This document shows positions 14,338 through 21,806 of a stretch of 41,043 nucleotides of DNA, piece after piece; the first letter of the stretch is position 1, and each line of letters opens with the position of its first letter. The DNA is from an uncultured Anaerolineae bacterium. GTDB lineage: Bacteria; Chloroflexota; Anaerolineae; JACIWP01. Made by a program: the position numbers and the translations under genes. Below the pieces are notes generated by a model. That model searched no databases and was not told the DNA's origin. It saw only the letters and a list, made by a program, of their open reading frames with translations. The DNA is taken from positions 1-41,043 of the forward strand of contig CALIBQ010000021.1 of NCBI GenBank assembly GCA_938049385.1, read 5' to 3'.

Positions 14338-15429
14338 ATGCGAATCGATGAGAAGCGAATCCAGCGGCTGGTGGAATTCCAAAGCGATGCCCCGAGAGTG
14401 CTCAGCCTGTACCTCGACGTGGACTCGACACGCCGGACCAAAGAGGAGTACCGCCTGACCCTGCGGCAGATGCTGAAAGAAGTAGAGCAGGTAGCCGATA
14501 AGGCAGACATCCAAGCGGTGGAGCGCTATTTCGATTACGAATATGACAGCTCAGCCCGCGGCGTGGCGCTCTTTTCCTGCCAGGACAAAGGGCTGTGGGA
14601 GGTGTTCACCCTGCCGGTGCCGGTGCGCGACCGCATCACCGTAGCGCGCCGGGCTTATATTACGCCCCTGCAGGACCTGATTGAGGACTACGGCTGTTAC
14701 GGCATTGTGCTGGTGGACCAGGAGCGGGCGCGCTTTTTCCTGTACGAGCTGGGGGATGTGGAAGAGGTATCGCGCCTGATCGGTGAGGAAATCAAGCGGC
14801 ATAAGCAGGGCGGATGGGCGGCGGAGCGCTACCAGCGCCATGTGGAGGCCATTGCCCATCACAACTTCAAGGAGGCCATTGAGGCGACCCAGGCCTTCCT
14901 GGAGAAACACCAATGCCGGAAGCTTCTGCTGGCCGGCACCTCTGAGAACGTGGCGGTATTCCGCGACATGCTGTCCAATCCGACGCGTAGTCTTGTCATT
15001 GGCGAGATCACCCTGGCCATGGACGCCGGCGAGGCTGAGGTGCGCGATAAAGCATACGAGGCCATTGAGGCTCATGTGCGCGCTCAGGAGCAGGCGCTGG
15101 TCCAGCGGTTGATTGACACCGCGGCCCAGCGCGGGCCGGCGGTGGTGGGACTGGCCGATACGCTGACTATGCTTCAGGAACAGCGCGCCTATATCCTCCT
15201 GGTCAGCGAGGGCTATGAGGCCGAGGGCGCCGGGTGCACCAACTGCGGCTATCTGGCCGCCCAGTGGATTGACCGCTGTCCGTTCTGCAGTGCCCCAATG
15301 AAGGTGCAGGAGCATGTGGTCAACGCCGCCATCCATCTGGCGGTGGACCAGGGCATCCAAGTGGAAATCATCAACAACAGCGAACTGCTGGACAGCAACG
15401 GCCGCATTGGTGCGCTCCTGCGGTATTGA
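14338..15429 (+). CDS. Bacterial eRF1/Vms1-like release-factor-family protein (baeRF)
   Basis: The 363-residue protein looks like an archaeo-eukaryotic release factor homologue. The central domain (about 115-255) contains KQGGWAAERYQRHVEAIAHH at 156-175, which lines up with the GGQ loop of eRF1 (a GGQ loop followed by an R-rich helix). Here the Gln is Trp (GGW, 158-160). The C-terminal domain (about 255-363) resembles eRF1 domain 3 and holds a zinc-ribbon pair, Cys300/Cys303 and Cys314/Cys317. Proteins of this class are thought to act on stalled ribosomes or ribosomal subunits. The stress-gene neighbours (DnaJ, HtrA, HspR) suggest expression in proteotoxic stress. The start follows AAGGGAGGAAGGCGT and a terminator lies downstream. 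Confidence 0.8.
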   Translation: MRIDEKRIQRLVEFQSDAPRVLSLYLDVDSTRRTKEEYRLTLRQMLKEVEQVADKADIQAVERYFDYEYDSSARGVALFSCQDKGLWEVFTLPVPVRDRITVARRAYITPLQDLIEDYGCYGIVLVDQERARFFLYELGDVEEVSRLIGEEIKRHKQGGWAAERYQRHVEAIAHHNFKEAIEATQAFLEKHQCRKLLLAGTSENVAVFRDMLSNPTRSLVIGEITLAMDAGEAEVRDKAYEAIEAHVRAQEQALVQRLIDTAAQRGPAVVGLADTLTMLQEQRAYILLVSEGYEAEGAGCTNCGYLAAQWIDRCPFCSAPMKVQEHVVNAAIHLAVDQGIQVEIINNSELLDSNGRIGALLRY

Positions 15430-15453
15430 GCGCCTTTCGTGCAGGTCGTTCCT

Positions 15454-15484
15454 GGGCCTCCCCCTGTGGGAGGCCCATTTTTTC
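15454..15484 (+). terminator. Intrinsic terminator of the stress gene series
   Basis: GGGCCTCCC (15454-15462) pairs with GGGAGGCCC (15468-15476) around a five-base loop and is followed by ATTTTTT. It lies 25 bases after the eRF1-like gene. Confidence 0.9.
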
Positions 15485-15515
15485 GCCCGTTCCGCAGACC
15501 CGTCATGGGCGCACC

Positions 15516-15538
15516 CCTGTCAACTTTTAGTTGACAGG
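15516..15538. promoter_or_regulatory. Perfect 10-bp inverted repeat upstream of SDR gene (candidate operator)
   Basis: CCTGTCAACT and AGTTGACAGG flank a TTT centre. It lies about 100 bases before the promoter at 15636-15664 and is not followed by a T-run, so an operator is more likely than a terminator. The remainder of the 350-base gap shows only the terminator and promoter listed. Confidence 0.4.
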
Positions 15539-15635
15539 CCCTCTGCATCCCGCCCCGATGGAGTAGAAATGTTTCCATATTGTTTACCATTTAGCAACAA
15601 TGCAATATGTAAGGACAAGGTCTGTAAAGTATCAT

Positions 15636-15664
15636 TTGACAAGCGGTCGAGATTGTGTTATAGT
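15636..15664 (+). promoter_or_regulatory. Promoter for the first SDR gene
   Basis: TTGACA (15636-15641), a 17-base spacer and TATAGT (15659-15664) precede the gene at 15784 by about 115 bases. Confidence 0.65.
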
Positions 15665-15783
15665 TGAACTTGGCAAATGAAGGCGGCAGGCGAGCGTTTC
15701 TCCCTCAAAGTTGCCGGCCATGCCGTTCCAGGATTATCCCTGTCCATCCGTTTCATTAACTAAGGAATGAGGAAAGGCATACC

Positions 15784-16536
15784 ATGGACCCACGCGGCAA
15801 GACTGCTCTGGTCACCGGTGGTGCGCATCGGGTTGGCGGTGCGATCGCGGAAGCGCTGGCGCAGGCCGGCGCCAATGTGGTCATCAACTACCGCTCCTCG
15901 GCACAGGAAGCCCAGCAGATGGTGGAGAAGCTCCAGGGGCTGGGTGTGCAGGCCATCGCCATTCAGGCCGATATCGCCTATCACGAGCAGGCGGAAGCTA
16001 TGGTGGCGAAGGCGCTGGAGCACTTCGGCAGTATTGACATCCTGGTCAACAGCGCCTCCCTCTTCAAAGAAACCCCGATCCCGACCCGCGATGTCAGCGA
16101 TTGGCTGTACGTCACCAATATCCTCATCAATGGACCGTTCTTCTGCGCCAACGCCGTCGCGCCGGGCATGCTGGCCAAGGGCGAAGGGGTAATCATCAAC
16201 ATCGTAGACCTGTCCGCGTGGGAGCCGTGGCCGAACTTCTCGGCGCATTCGGTGGGCAAGGCGGCATTATGGGCGCTGACCCGGCAGTTGGCGCTGGAAC
16301 TGGCGCCGGCGGTGCGCGCCAATGCCATCTGTCCCGGGCCGGTCCTTCCGCCGCTCAACTACACTCCCGAGCGCATCGAACGCACCGCCAAAAAGACCCT
16401 GCTCAACCGCTGGGGCAGTCCCAAAGATATCACCGATGCCGTGCTGTTCCTGGTGCGCTCGGATTATATTACCGGAGAGGTGATCGTGGTGGACGGCGGC
16501 GAACGCTGGGGGCACCGCAAGCAGGAACCCGGATGA
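15784..16536 (+). CDS. SDR-family oxidoreductase with altered catalytic Tyr
   Basis: The 250-residue protein has the classical SDR layout. The cofactor loop TGGAHRVG is at 11-18, close to pteridine-reductase and FabG types. NSAS is at 89-92 in place of NNAG, and the C-terminal GEVIVVDGGERWG is typical. At the active site, however, the usual YxxxK reads HSVGK: His155 replaces Tyr, while Lys159 is kept (codon CAT at 16246-16248). The preceding INIVDLSAW offers Ser144. It may have lost or changed catalysis. The start follows AGGAAAGGCATACC. It has its own promoter and precedes the aldolase by 313 bases, so its link to the sugar genes is uncertain. Confidence 0.9.
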   Translation: MDPRGKTALVTGGAHRVGGAIAEALAQAGANVVINYRSSAQEAQQMVEKLQGLGVQAIAIQADIAYHEQAEAMVAKALEHFGSIDILVNSASLFKETPIPTRDVSDWLYVTNILINGPFFCANAVAPGMLAKGEGVIINIVDLSAWEPWPNFSAHSVGKAALWALTRQLALELAPAVRANAICPGPVLPPLNYTPERIERTAKKTLLNRWGSPKDITDAVLFLVRSDYITGEVIVVDGGERWGHRKQEPG

Positions 16537-16643
16537 TATAGATTCACAAGCCGTCGTCCCATCGTCCACCGTCTGACTGCCATCTTTCCTTCATCGCACA
16601 GGCAGGTTTCTCCCACACCGTCAAGGTCAAGAGGGAGGAACGC

Positions 16644-16871
16644 ATGCATCACTCACTGCCAGGACAGCTCCTGGCGCCGCAATCTAGGTTGTGTGGAAAC
16701 AGCTGTCTGATTCTGCGCCGGCCCGCTGGATGCCGCATCCCGGCTGCCGGCCCGGCGCGTTTCCCCGCCGTACTCCCGCTGCGCGGCGGAGATTCCCCCA
16801 TCGCGCGTTTTGAGCACATCGTAACCTCACCATTTCAGGAGAGACTGCCATGTTTCCTATCCGCCGGCTGA
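16644..16871 (+). CDS. Possible 75-residue leader ORF before the aldolase gene
   Basis: In the 313-base gap the ATG at 16644 stands behind an excellent GAGGGAGGAACGC site. The frame runs across the gap and overlaps the aldolase start by 22 bases. The product ([20 protein letters not shown] and onward, Pro/Arg-rich) resembles no family known to me and its composition is unconvincing as a protein. It contains a small stem-loop, GCCAGGA/TCCTGGC at 16658-16675. It could be a regulatory leader peptide or merely a strong ribosome-binding site near a chance frame. I saw no clear promoter in this gap. Confidence 0.22.
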   Translation: MHHSLPGQLLAPQSRLCGNSCLILRRPAGCRIPAAGPARFPAVLPLRGGDSPIARFEHIVTSPFQERLPCFLSAG

Positions 16872-17638
16872 ACCGCATTTTCCGCCCGGACGGCCGGGCG
16901 CTTATCGTTGCTATGGATCATGCATTAATAGACGGCCCGCGCAAGGGGCTTGAAAGGCCAGCGGAGACCATTGCCAAGGTGGTGGCCGGCGGGGCCGACG
17001 CCGTGCTGACCTCGTACGGGATTGCCCGCCAGTTCGCCGCGGCGTTAGCGCGGGTGGGATTGATTCTCCGGGCGGATGCCGGCGCTACTAGCCTTGGAAA
17101 GCCGGGGCCGGCGGCCGTTTTCTGGGAGGTCGAGGAGGCCCTGCGGCTGGGCGCGGATGCCCTGGCGGTCTCCGCCTATCCGGGCGCGCCCAACGAAGCA
17201 CAAACCCTGGAGAATCTCTCCCGGCTGGCGGCGGAGGCGCATGCCTGGGGCCTGGCGGTGCTCGGAGAGATGGTGCCGGGGGGCTTTGACAGCGGCCCGG
17301 AGTACCGCACGCCGGCGGCCATTGCGCTCTCTGCCAGAGTAGGCGCGGAGATGGGCGCGGATATCATCAAAACCCCCTATGTGGATGGCTTTGACCAGGT
17401 CGTGCAGGGATGCTATGCGCCGGTTGTGATCTTGGGCGGGGCCAAGCGCGCCAGCGTGCGCGAGATGTTGGAGGAAATCCGCGCCGCGGTGGATGCCGGC
17501 GCGGCCGGCGTCGCCATCGGGCGCAACATCTTTGCCGCCGATGACCCGACCGCCATGACGGCGGCGGTGGCGGCCATCCTGCACGGCGGTGCATCGGTGG
17601 AGGAAGCGATGAGGCTGTTGGGAACGGGCACCCTGTGA
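16850..17638 (+). CDS. Class I aldolase of the DhnA/LsrF/DeoC-like family
   Basis: This 262-residue TIM-barrel protein has the DhnA-family signatures. [14 protein letters not shown] is at 17-30, [11 protein letters not shown] at 47-57 and [16 protein letters not shown] near 101-116. The Schiff-base lysine is probably Lys174 in [23 protein letters not shown] and [13 protein letters not shown] form the phosphate-binding end of the barrel. Relatives include archaeal-type fructose-bisphosphate aldolase, ADH synthase and LsrF. Linked transport, dehydrogenase and kinase genes suggest that it cleaves a ketose phosphate. The start follows CAGGAGAGACTGCC. Its TGA overlaps the ATG of a 38-codon frame by one base. 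Confidence 0.9.
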   Translation: MFPIRRLNRIFRPDGRALIVAMDHALIDGPRKGLERPAETIAKVVAGGADAVLTSYGIARQFAAALARVGLILRADAGATSLGKPGPAAVFWEVEEALRLGADALAVSAYPGAPNEAQTLENLSRLAAEAHAWGLAVLGEMVPGGFDSGPEYRTPAAIALSARVGAEMGADIIKTPYVDGFDQVVQGCYAPVVILGGAKRASVREMLEEIRAAVDAGAAGVAIGRNIFAADDPTAMTAAVAAILHGGASVEEAMRLLGTGTL

Positions 17639-17754
17639 TGGATGGACATGCAGTCGAGTCTGCAAGGATGTCAGGAAAGGAGGTGATGGGAGAAAGCGAG
17701 CGGCTGTACAGGGATACACAGATTCTGCCGGTGTATAACATCTTCATGAGCTAG
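17638..17754 (+). CDS. Possible 38-residue small ORF between aldolase and BMP lipoprotein
   Basis: The ATG shares a base with the aldolase stop (TGATG), as in translational coupling, and the frame is open to the TAG just before the ribosome-binding site of the lipoprotein. The product ends [18 protein letters not shown]. Inside it, AAAGGAGGTGAT at 17676-17687 is an exceptionally long complement to the 3' end of 16S rRNA, but the nearest in-frame ATG (17686) is too close to it. This may be a translated micro-gene or a ribosome standby site. Confidence 0.28.
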   Translation: MDGHAVESARMSGKEVMGESERLYRDTQILPVYNIFMS

Positions 17755-17770
17755 AAGGAGGATCAAGCGT

Positions 17771-18916
17771 ATGAAATCCCGCAAGTTGTTCGCTTTGCTG
17801 GCCGGCCTGGTGCTGGTGGCACTGGTCCTGGCGGCCTGCGCGCCGGCCACCCCACAGGTCGTGGAGAAGGTCGTCAAAGAAACTGTCGTCGTTGAGAAAG
17901 AAGTTCCTGTTGAGAAGAAGGTCGTCGAGACCGTCGTGGTGGAGAAGGTGGTCGAGAAGACCGTGGTGGCTACCGTGGCTTCTCCGCTGGCGGGCAAGAA
18001 GTTCAAGATCGCCGGCGTCTTCCCTGGCCCGGTGAACGATGCCGGCTGGACCACCGCGGCGTATCTCTCGCTGGTGCAGTTGCGCGACAAGTACGGCTTC
18101 GAGATCGCCTACACCGAGAACGTCAAACCGGAGCAGGCCGAAGCGGTCATGCGCGAATATGTGGACGCCGGCTTTGATATCGTCTATGCCCACGGCTTTG
18201 AGTACGCCGACCCCATTTACAAGGTGGCCAAAGAGTACCCCAAGACCTACTTCATCCAGACCAACGGTTCGGCGGCGGACCTGCCCAACCTGTACACCAT
18301 CACTTTCTCTGCCGGCGAGGGCGGCTATTTCATGGGCCGGCTGGCCTGCCAGATCACCAAGAGCGGCAAGGTAGCCTATGTGGCCGGCACCGAGTTCCCC
18401 ATCCTCTCGCACCATATCAAGATGTCCCGCCAGGCCTGCAAGGACCTCGGCCGCGAGGATGTCCAGATCATCGAATCCTATGTCGGCGCATGGGATGACC
18501 CTGCCAAGGCCAAGGAGCTTGCCAAGGCTGCTATCGAGCAGGGTGTGGACGTCCTGATTCTGGAGGCAGACATCGGTGATGTGGGCACGGTGGAGGCGGC
18601 GAAGGAAGCCGCGGCGGCCGGCAAGTATGTGCGCGTCATCTCCTGGGTCAGGGATAAGAACTACTTGGCGCCGAATATCGTCATCGGCGGCTGGGAAGAG
18701 CGGGTGCCGCGCCTGATCGAGTACTGCGTGGAGCGCATCGCCGCCGGCGAGCCAGGTGGGCACTTTGCCCTGGGCCTCAAGGAAGGAGCGGTGGGTCTCA
18801 ACCCCTTCTACGGCTTGGTGCCGCTGGAGGTGGAGAATGACATCCTAGACCTGCTCCAGAAGTATCTGGCAGATCCGAAATCCATCCCCACCCTGGAAGT
18901 GCGCACCGACCTGTAA
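17771..18916 (+). CDS. BMP-family ABC transporter substrate-binding lipoprotein
   Basis: The 381-residue lipoprotein has a signal peptide with lipobox LAAC (Cys23). A low-complexity linker at about 28-68 follows, rich in Val, Glu and Lys (VVEKVVKETVVVEKEVPVEK), probably a stalk at the membrane. The mature domain is of the basic membrane protein/Med class: KIAGVFPGPVNDAGWTTAAY, then YVDAGFDIVYAHGFEYADPI, then SAGEGGYFMGRLA. Relatives bind purine nucleosides, but others serve sugars; the companion enzymes here point to a sugar or polyol. The start follows AAGGAGGATCAAGCGT. A stem-loop lies after the gene, as is common between a binding-protein gene and the rest of the transporter. Confidence 0.93.
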   Translation: MKSRKLFALLAGLVLVALVLAACAPATPQVVEKVVKETVVVEKEVPVEKKVVETVVVEKVVEKTVVATVASPLAGKKFKIAGVFPGPVNDAGWTTAAYLSLVQLRDKYGFEIAYTENVKPEQAEAVMREYVDAGFDIVYAHGFEYADPIYKVAKEYPKTYFIQTNGSAADLPNLYTITFSAGEGGYFMGRLACQITKSGKVAYVAGTEFPILSHHIKMSRQACKDLGREDVQIIESYVGAWDDPAKAKELAKAAIEQGVDVLILEADIGDVGTVEAAKEAAAAGKYVRVISWVRDKNYLAPNIVIGGWEERVPRLIEYCVERIAAGEPGGHFALGLKEGAVGLNPFYGLVPLEVENDILDLLQKYLADPKSIPTLEVRTDL

Positions 18917-18937
18917 TGCATGTAACCTACGGCAGTC

Positions 18938-18971
18938 GGGGGCAGGATTGGCCTTGGGGCTGCCTGCCCCC
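18938..18971 (+). repeat. Stem-loop between binding protein and ATPase genes
   Basis: GGGGGCAGG (18938-18946) and CCTGCCCCC (18963-18971) form a perfect 9-bp stem with a 16-base loop. No T-run follows. It may stabilise the 3' end of the binding-protein message and lower downstream expression. Confidence 0.6.
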
Positions 18972-18997
18972 TGTATTCCTGCATGAAAGGGAGCGGT

Positions 18998-20536
18998 ATG
19001 GAGAGCCTTCTGCGGCTGGAGAAAATCTGCAAGACCTTCCCTGGGGTAGTCGCGAATGACCATGTGGACCTGGAGATACTGCCGGGGGAGATTCATGCGC
19101 TGTTAGGGGAGAACGGCGCCGGCAAGACCACCCTCATGAACTGCGTCTACGGCGTCTATCGGCCGGACAGCGGCACCATTTACTGGAAGGGCCGGCCGGT
19201 CGAGATTCATCAGGCGCGCGATGCCATCGCCTTGGGCATCGGCATGGTGCATCAGCACTTCATGCTCGTGCCGCCTCTGACGGTGGCCGAGAACATCATC
19301 CTGGGCCTTCCTTCACCGCGCGAACCACTGCTGGACCTGAAGAGCGCCTCGCGCCAGATTCGCGAGCTGGCGCAGAGCTATGGGCTACCCATCGAACCTG
19401 ATGTGCCCGTCTGGCAGTTGCCGGTGGGGGTACAGCAACGTGTGGAAATCCTGAAAGCCTTGTACCGTCAGGCCGAACTGCTGATTCTCGATGAGCCGAC
19501 GGCTGTGCTCACCCCTGGCGAGGTGGAGGAACTGTTCAAAGTCCTCCGAGCCTTCAAAGAAAAGGGGCTGTCCATCATCTTTATCTCACACAAATTAGAA
19601 GAGGTGATGACCATCTCTGACCGCATCACGGTCATGCGGGCCGGCAAGGTGGTGGACACCCTGCCGGCTTCCCGCACCAACCCGCGCGAGCTGGCGCGCA
19701 TGATGGTGGGGCGGGAGGTGTTCCTGCATATCGAGAAGCCCCCCTGCACCCCTGGAGAAGTGGTGCTGGAACTGGAGAACGTGCGCGCCCAAAGCGATAG
19801 GGACTTGCCGGCGTTGAAGGGCATTTCGCTCCAGGTGCGTGCCGGCGAGATTGTGGGAATCGCCGGCGTGGATGGCAACGGCCAGACGGAGCTGGCAGAA
19901 GTTATCGCCGGCCTGCGGAGGGTCACCGAAGGGCGCATACGCGTTCTGGGAAAGGACATCACCAACTGTATGCCCAAGGACATCATCGACCTGGGCGTGG
20001 CCTTTGTCCCACCAGACCGTCAGCATATGGGGTTGTTGTTGGACTTTACCGTCAGCGAGAATCTCATCGGAAAGTCTTTCGACCGGCCGCCGTTTTCCCG
20101 GTATGGCTTTCTACAGAGGCGGTTTATCGAGAACTTCTGCGACGGCGCAATCCGAAGCTGTGATATCCGGACGCCCCATGCCCAAGTGCCGGTGAAGCTT
20201 CTCTCGGGCGGCAACCAGCAGAAGGTCGTGCTGGCCAGGGAGTTGAGTCTTCAACCCAAACTGCTGGTCGCTTCCCAGCCTACTCGCGGGCTGGATGTCG
20301 GTGCGACGGAATATATCCGCCGGCAGATGGTGGAGGCGCGCAGTGCCGGCACCGCCATCCTGCTCATTTCCACCGAACTGGATGAGGTGCTGTCCCTGTC
20401 CGACCGCATTGCGGTGATTTACGAGGGGGAAATCATGGGTATCATGTCGGCGGCAGAGGCAGACCTGCAGGAAATCGGTCTGCTGATGGCCGGCTCGCGT
20501 GCCCATGTTGCCACCGGCACCCCACAAACGGCGTGA
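18998..20536 (+). CDS. Double ABC ATPase of a BMP/simple-sugar-type transporter
   Basis: The 512-residue protein carries two nucleotide-binding domains. The first has Walker A GENGAGKTT near 37-45, signature LPVGVQQRVEI near 142 and Walker B LLILDEPTAV near 163. The second has a weaker Walker A (GVDGNGQTEL near 290), signature LLSGGNQQKVVLAREL near 400 and a degenerate Walker B (LLVASQPTRGLD). That asymmetry is normal for RbsA/NupO-like ATPases. It powers the permeases encoded just downstream. I chose ATG 18998, which follows AAAGGGAGCGGT; an in-frame ATG at 18983 has no site. The next gene starts 10 bases after the stop. Confidence 0.95.
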   Translation: MESLLRLEKICKTFPGVVANDHVDLEILPGEIHALLGENGAGKTTLMNCVYGVYRPDSGTIYWKGRPVEIHQARDAIALGIGMVHQHFMLVPPLTVAENIILGLPSPREPLLDLKSASRQIRELAQSYGLPIEPDVPVWQLPVGVQQRVEILKALYRQAELLILDEPTAVLTPGEVEELFKVLRAFKEKGLSIIFISHKLEEVMTISDRITVMRAGKVVDTLPASRTNPRELARMMVGREVFLHIEKPPCTPGEVVLELENVRAQSDRDLPALKGISLQVRAGEIVGIAGVDGNGQTELAEVIAGLRRVTEGRIRVLGKDITNCMPKDIIDLGVAFVPPDRQHMGLLLDFTVSENLIGKSFDRPPFSRYGFLQRRFIENFCDGAIRSCDIRTPHAQVPVKLLSGGNQQKVVLARELSLQPKLLVASQPTRGLDVGATEYIRRQMVEARSAGTAILLISTELDEVLSLSDRIAVIYEGEIMGIMSAAEADLQEIGLLMAGSRAHVATGTPQTA

Positions 20537-20546
20537 GGAATGTGAC

Positions 20547-21806
20547 ATGTTGAGATTGCAAGAATCCACAAACCGCTGGGAGATTCTCTATCGGCGCTTT
20601 CTGGAGCGCTCGTTCAATATCCTCATTCCACTGGGTGCTATCTTGGCCGCCTTTGTGATCAGCAGTGCGCTCATCGTAGCAAGGGGTGCTAACCCTCTCT
20701 CAGCTTACGCGGCGCTGTTCGCCGGCGCCTTCGGTAGCAGTAACGCCCTGGCCAATACCGTAACGCGCATGGTGCCGATCATTATGACGGGCTTGGCGGT
20801 GACCTACGGCTATCGGAGCGGCTTTTTCAACATCGGCGCCGAGGGGCAGTTGTTCATGGGTGCCATGGCTACCACGTGGATGGGGATTACCCTGACGGGC
20901 TGGCCGGCGTGGTTGTTGATCCCGGCCAGTTTGCTCGCCGGCGCTTTGGCCGGCTCCCTCTGGGCGCTCATCCCAGGCTACCTGAAGGCCAAAAGGGGCT
21001 TCAACGAGGTGCTGACCACCCTCTTGCTGAACTACATTACCATCCAGCTTTTCGAGTTCCTTATCCGTGTGGACCACGCGGTGGGGCTCGGTCATCCCTT
21101 TCTGGCATGGATCGGGCTGAAAGACCCCACCCAGCCGTTCCCTAAGTCGGCCTATATCACAGAGGCAGCGCGCATGCCCTCGCTGACCAGCCTCCTCACC
21201 TGGCTGGGAGGCACAGCCGAAGACCCAGCCTTCCAGCGCTTCACCCTGGCGGCGGTCGTCGCTGTGCTGGCCGCGGTCGTCATCTACATACTGTTGTTCA
21301 AGACTACCACGGGATATCGGGCGCGGGCAGTGGGCGTCAACCCGCGGGCGGCACAGTACATGGGCATCAACGTCGTGCGCACCACCATCACCACAGCGCT
21401 GATCAGCGGTGCGCTGGCCGGCATGGCCGGCTCTCTGGAAATCATGGGCTTCCAGCACCGCGTCATCCAGAACTTCCTCGTGGGCGCCGGCTATGACGGT
21501 ATCCCGGTGGCGCTCATCGGCCAGTTGAACCCGCTGGGGGTGCTGTTGAGCGCGCTGTTCTTCGGTGCCCTGCGCGCCGGCGCCAACCGCATGCAAATTG
21601 TCTCCGGCGCGCCGGTGTCCATCATTTACGTCATCCAGTCGCTGGCCATCCTCTTCGCCATCGCCGGCACGGTGATTGACCTGCGGCCGCGCCGGCTGAA
21701 GCAGGCCGAGATCGAGGAAGCCAAGCGGTTGGAAGCAGAGCTTGCCCTGCAGTCCTCCCCCGCGACAGGGACGGACATCCTTGGCGAGGAGGCCCGCCAT
21801 GTTTAG
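20547..21806 (+). CDS. ABC transporter permease (BPD_transp_2 family), first subunit
   Basis: This 419-residue integral membrane protein of the LivHM/RbsC/NupP permease family has about eight to ten hydrophobic helices. Motifs include FFNIGAEGQLFMGAMATTWM, KAKRGFNEVLTTLLLNYITI and RAVGVNPRAAQYMGI, and the coupling region ISGALAGMAGSLEIMGF. Its N-terminus is cytoplasmic and the C-terminal tail is charged (KQAEIEEAKRLEAELA). I chose ATG 20547, after GTGAGGAATGTGAC. It overlaps the second permease gene by eight bases, a sign of translational coupling. Confidence 0.93.
   Translation: MLRLQESTNRWEILYRRFLERSFNILIPLGAILAAFVISSALIVARGANPLSAYAALFAGAFGSSNALANTVTRMVPIIMTGLAVTYGYRSGFFNIGAEGQLFMGAMATTWMGITLTGWPAWLLIPASLLAGALAGSLWALIPGYLKAKRGFNEVLTTLLLNYITIQLFEFLIRVDHAVGLGHPFLAWIGLKDPTQPFPKSAYITEAARMPSLTSLLTWLGGTAEDPAFQRFTLAAVVAVLAAVVIYILLFKTTTGYRARAVGVNPRAAQYMGINVVRTTITTALISGALAGMAGSLEIMGFQHRVIQNFLVGAGYDGIPVALIGQLNPLGVLLSALFFGALRAGANRMQIVSGAPVSIIYVIQSLAILFAIAGTVIDLRPRRLKQAEIEEAKRLEAELALQSSPATGTDILGEEARHV

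Noticed and set aside
17744-18080. Val/Glu/Lys tandem stretch in the BMP lipoprotein as a possible tandem-repeat or CRISPR-like element
   Set aside because: It is in-frame, low-complexity coding sequence for a membrane-proximal linker, without unit-length DNA repeats.
17744-18763. Minus-strand frame opposite the BMP lipoprotein
   Set aside because: The plus-strand lipoprotein has clear signal, lipobox and family motifs; the antisense product shows none.
20700-21800. Minus-strand frame of about 366 codons opposite the first permease
   Set aside because: Hydrophilic, low-complexity product with no motif, mirroring hydrophobic permease codons.
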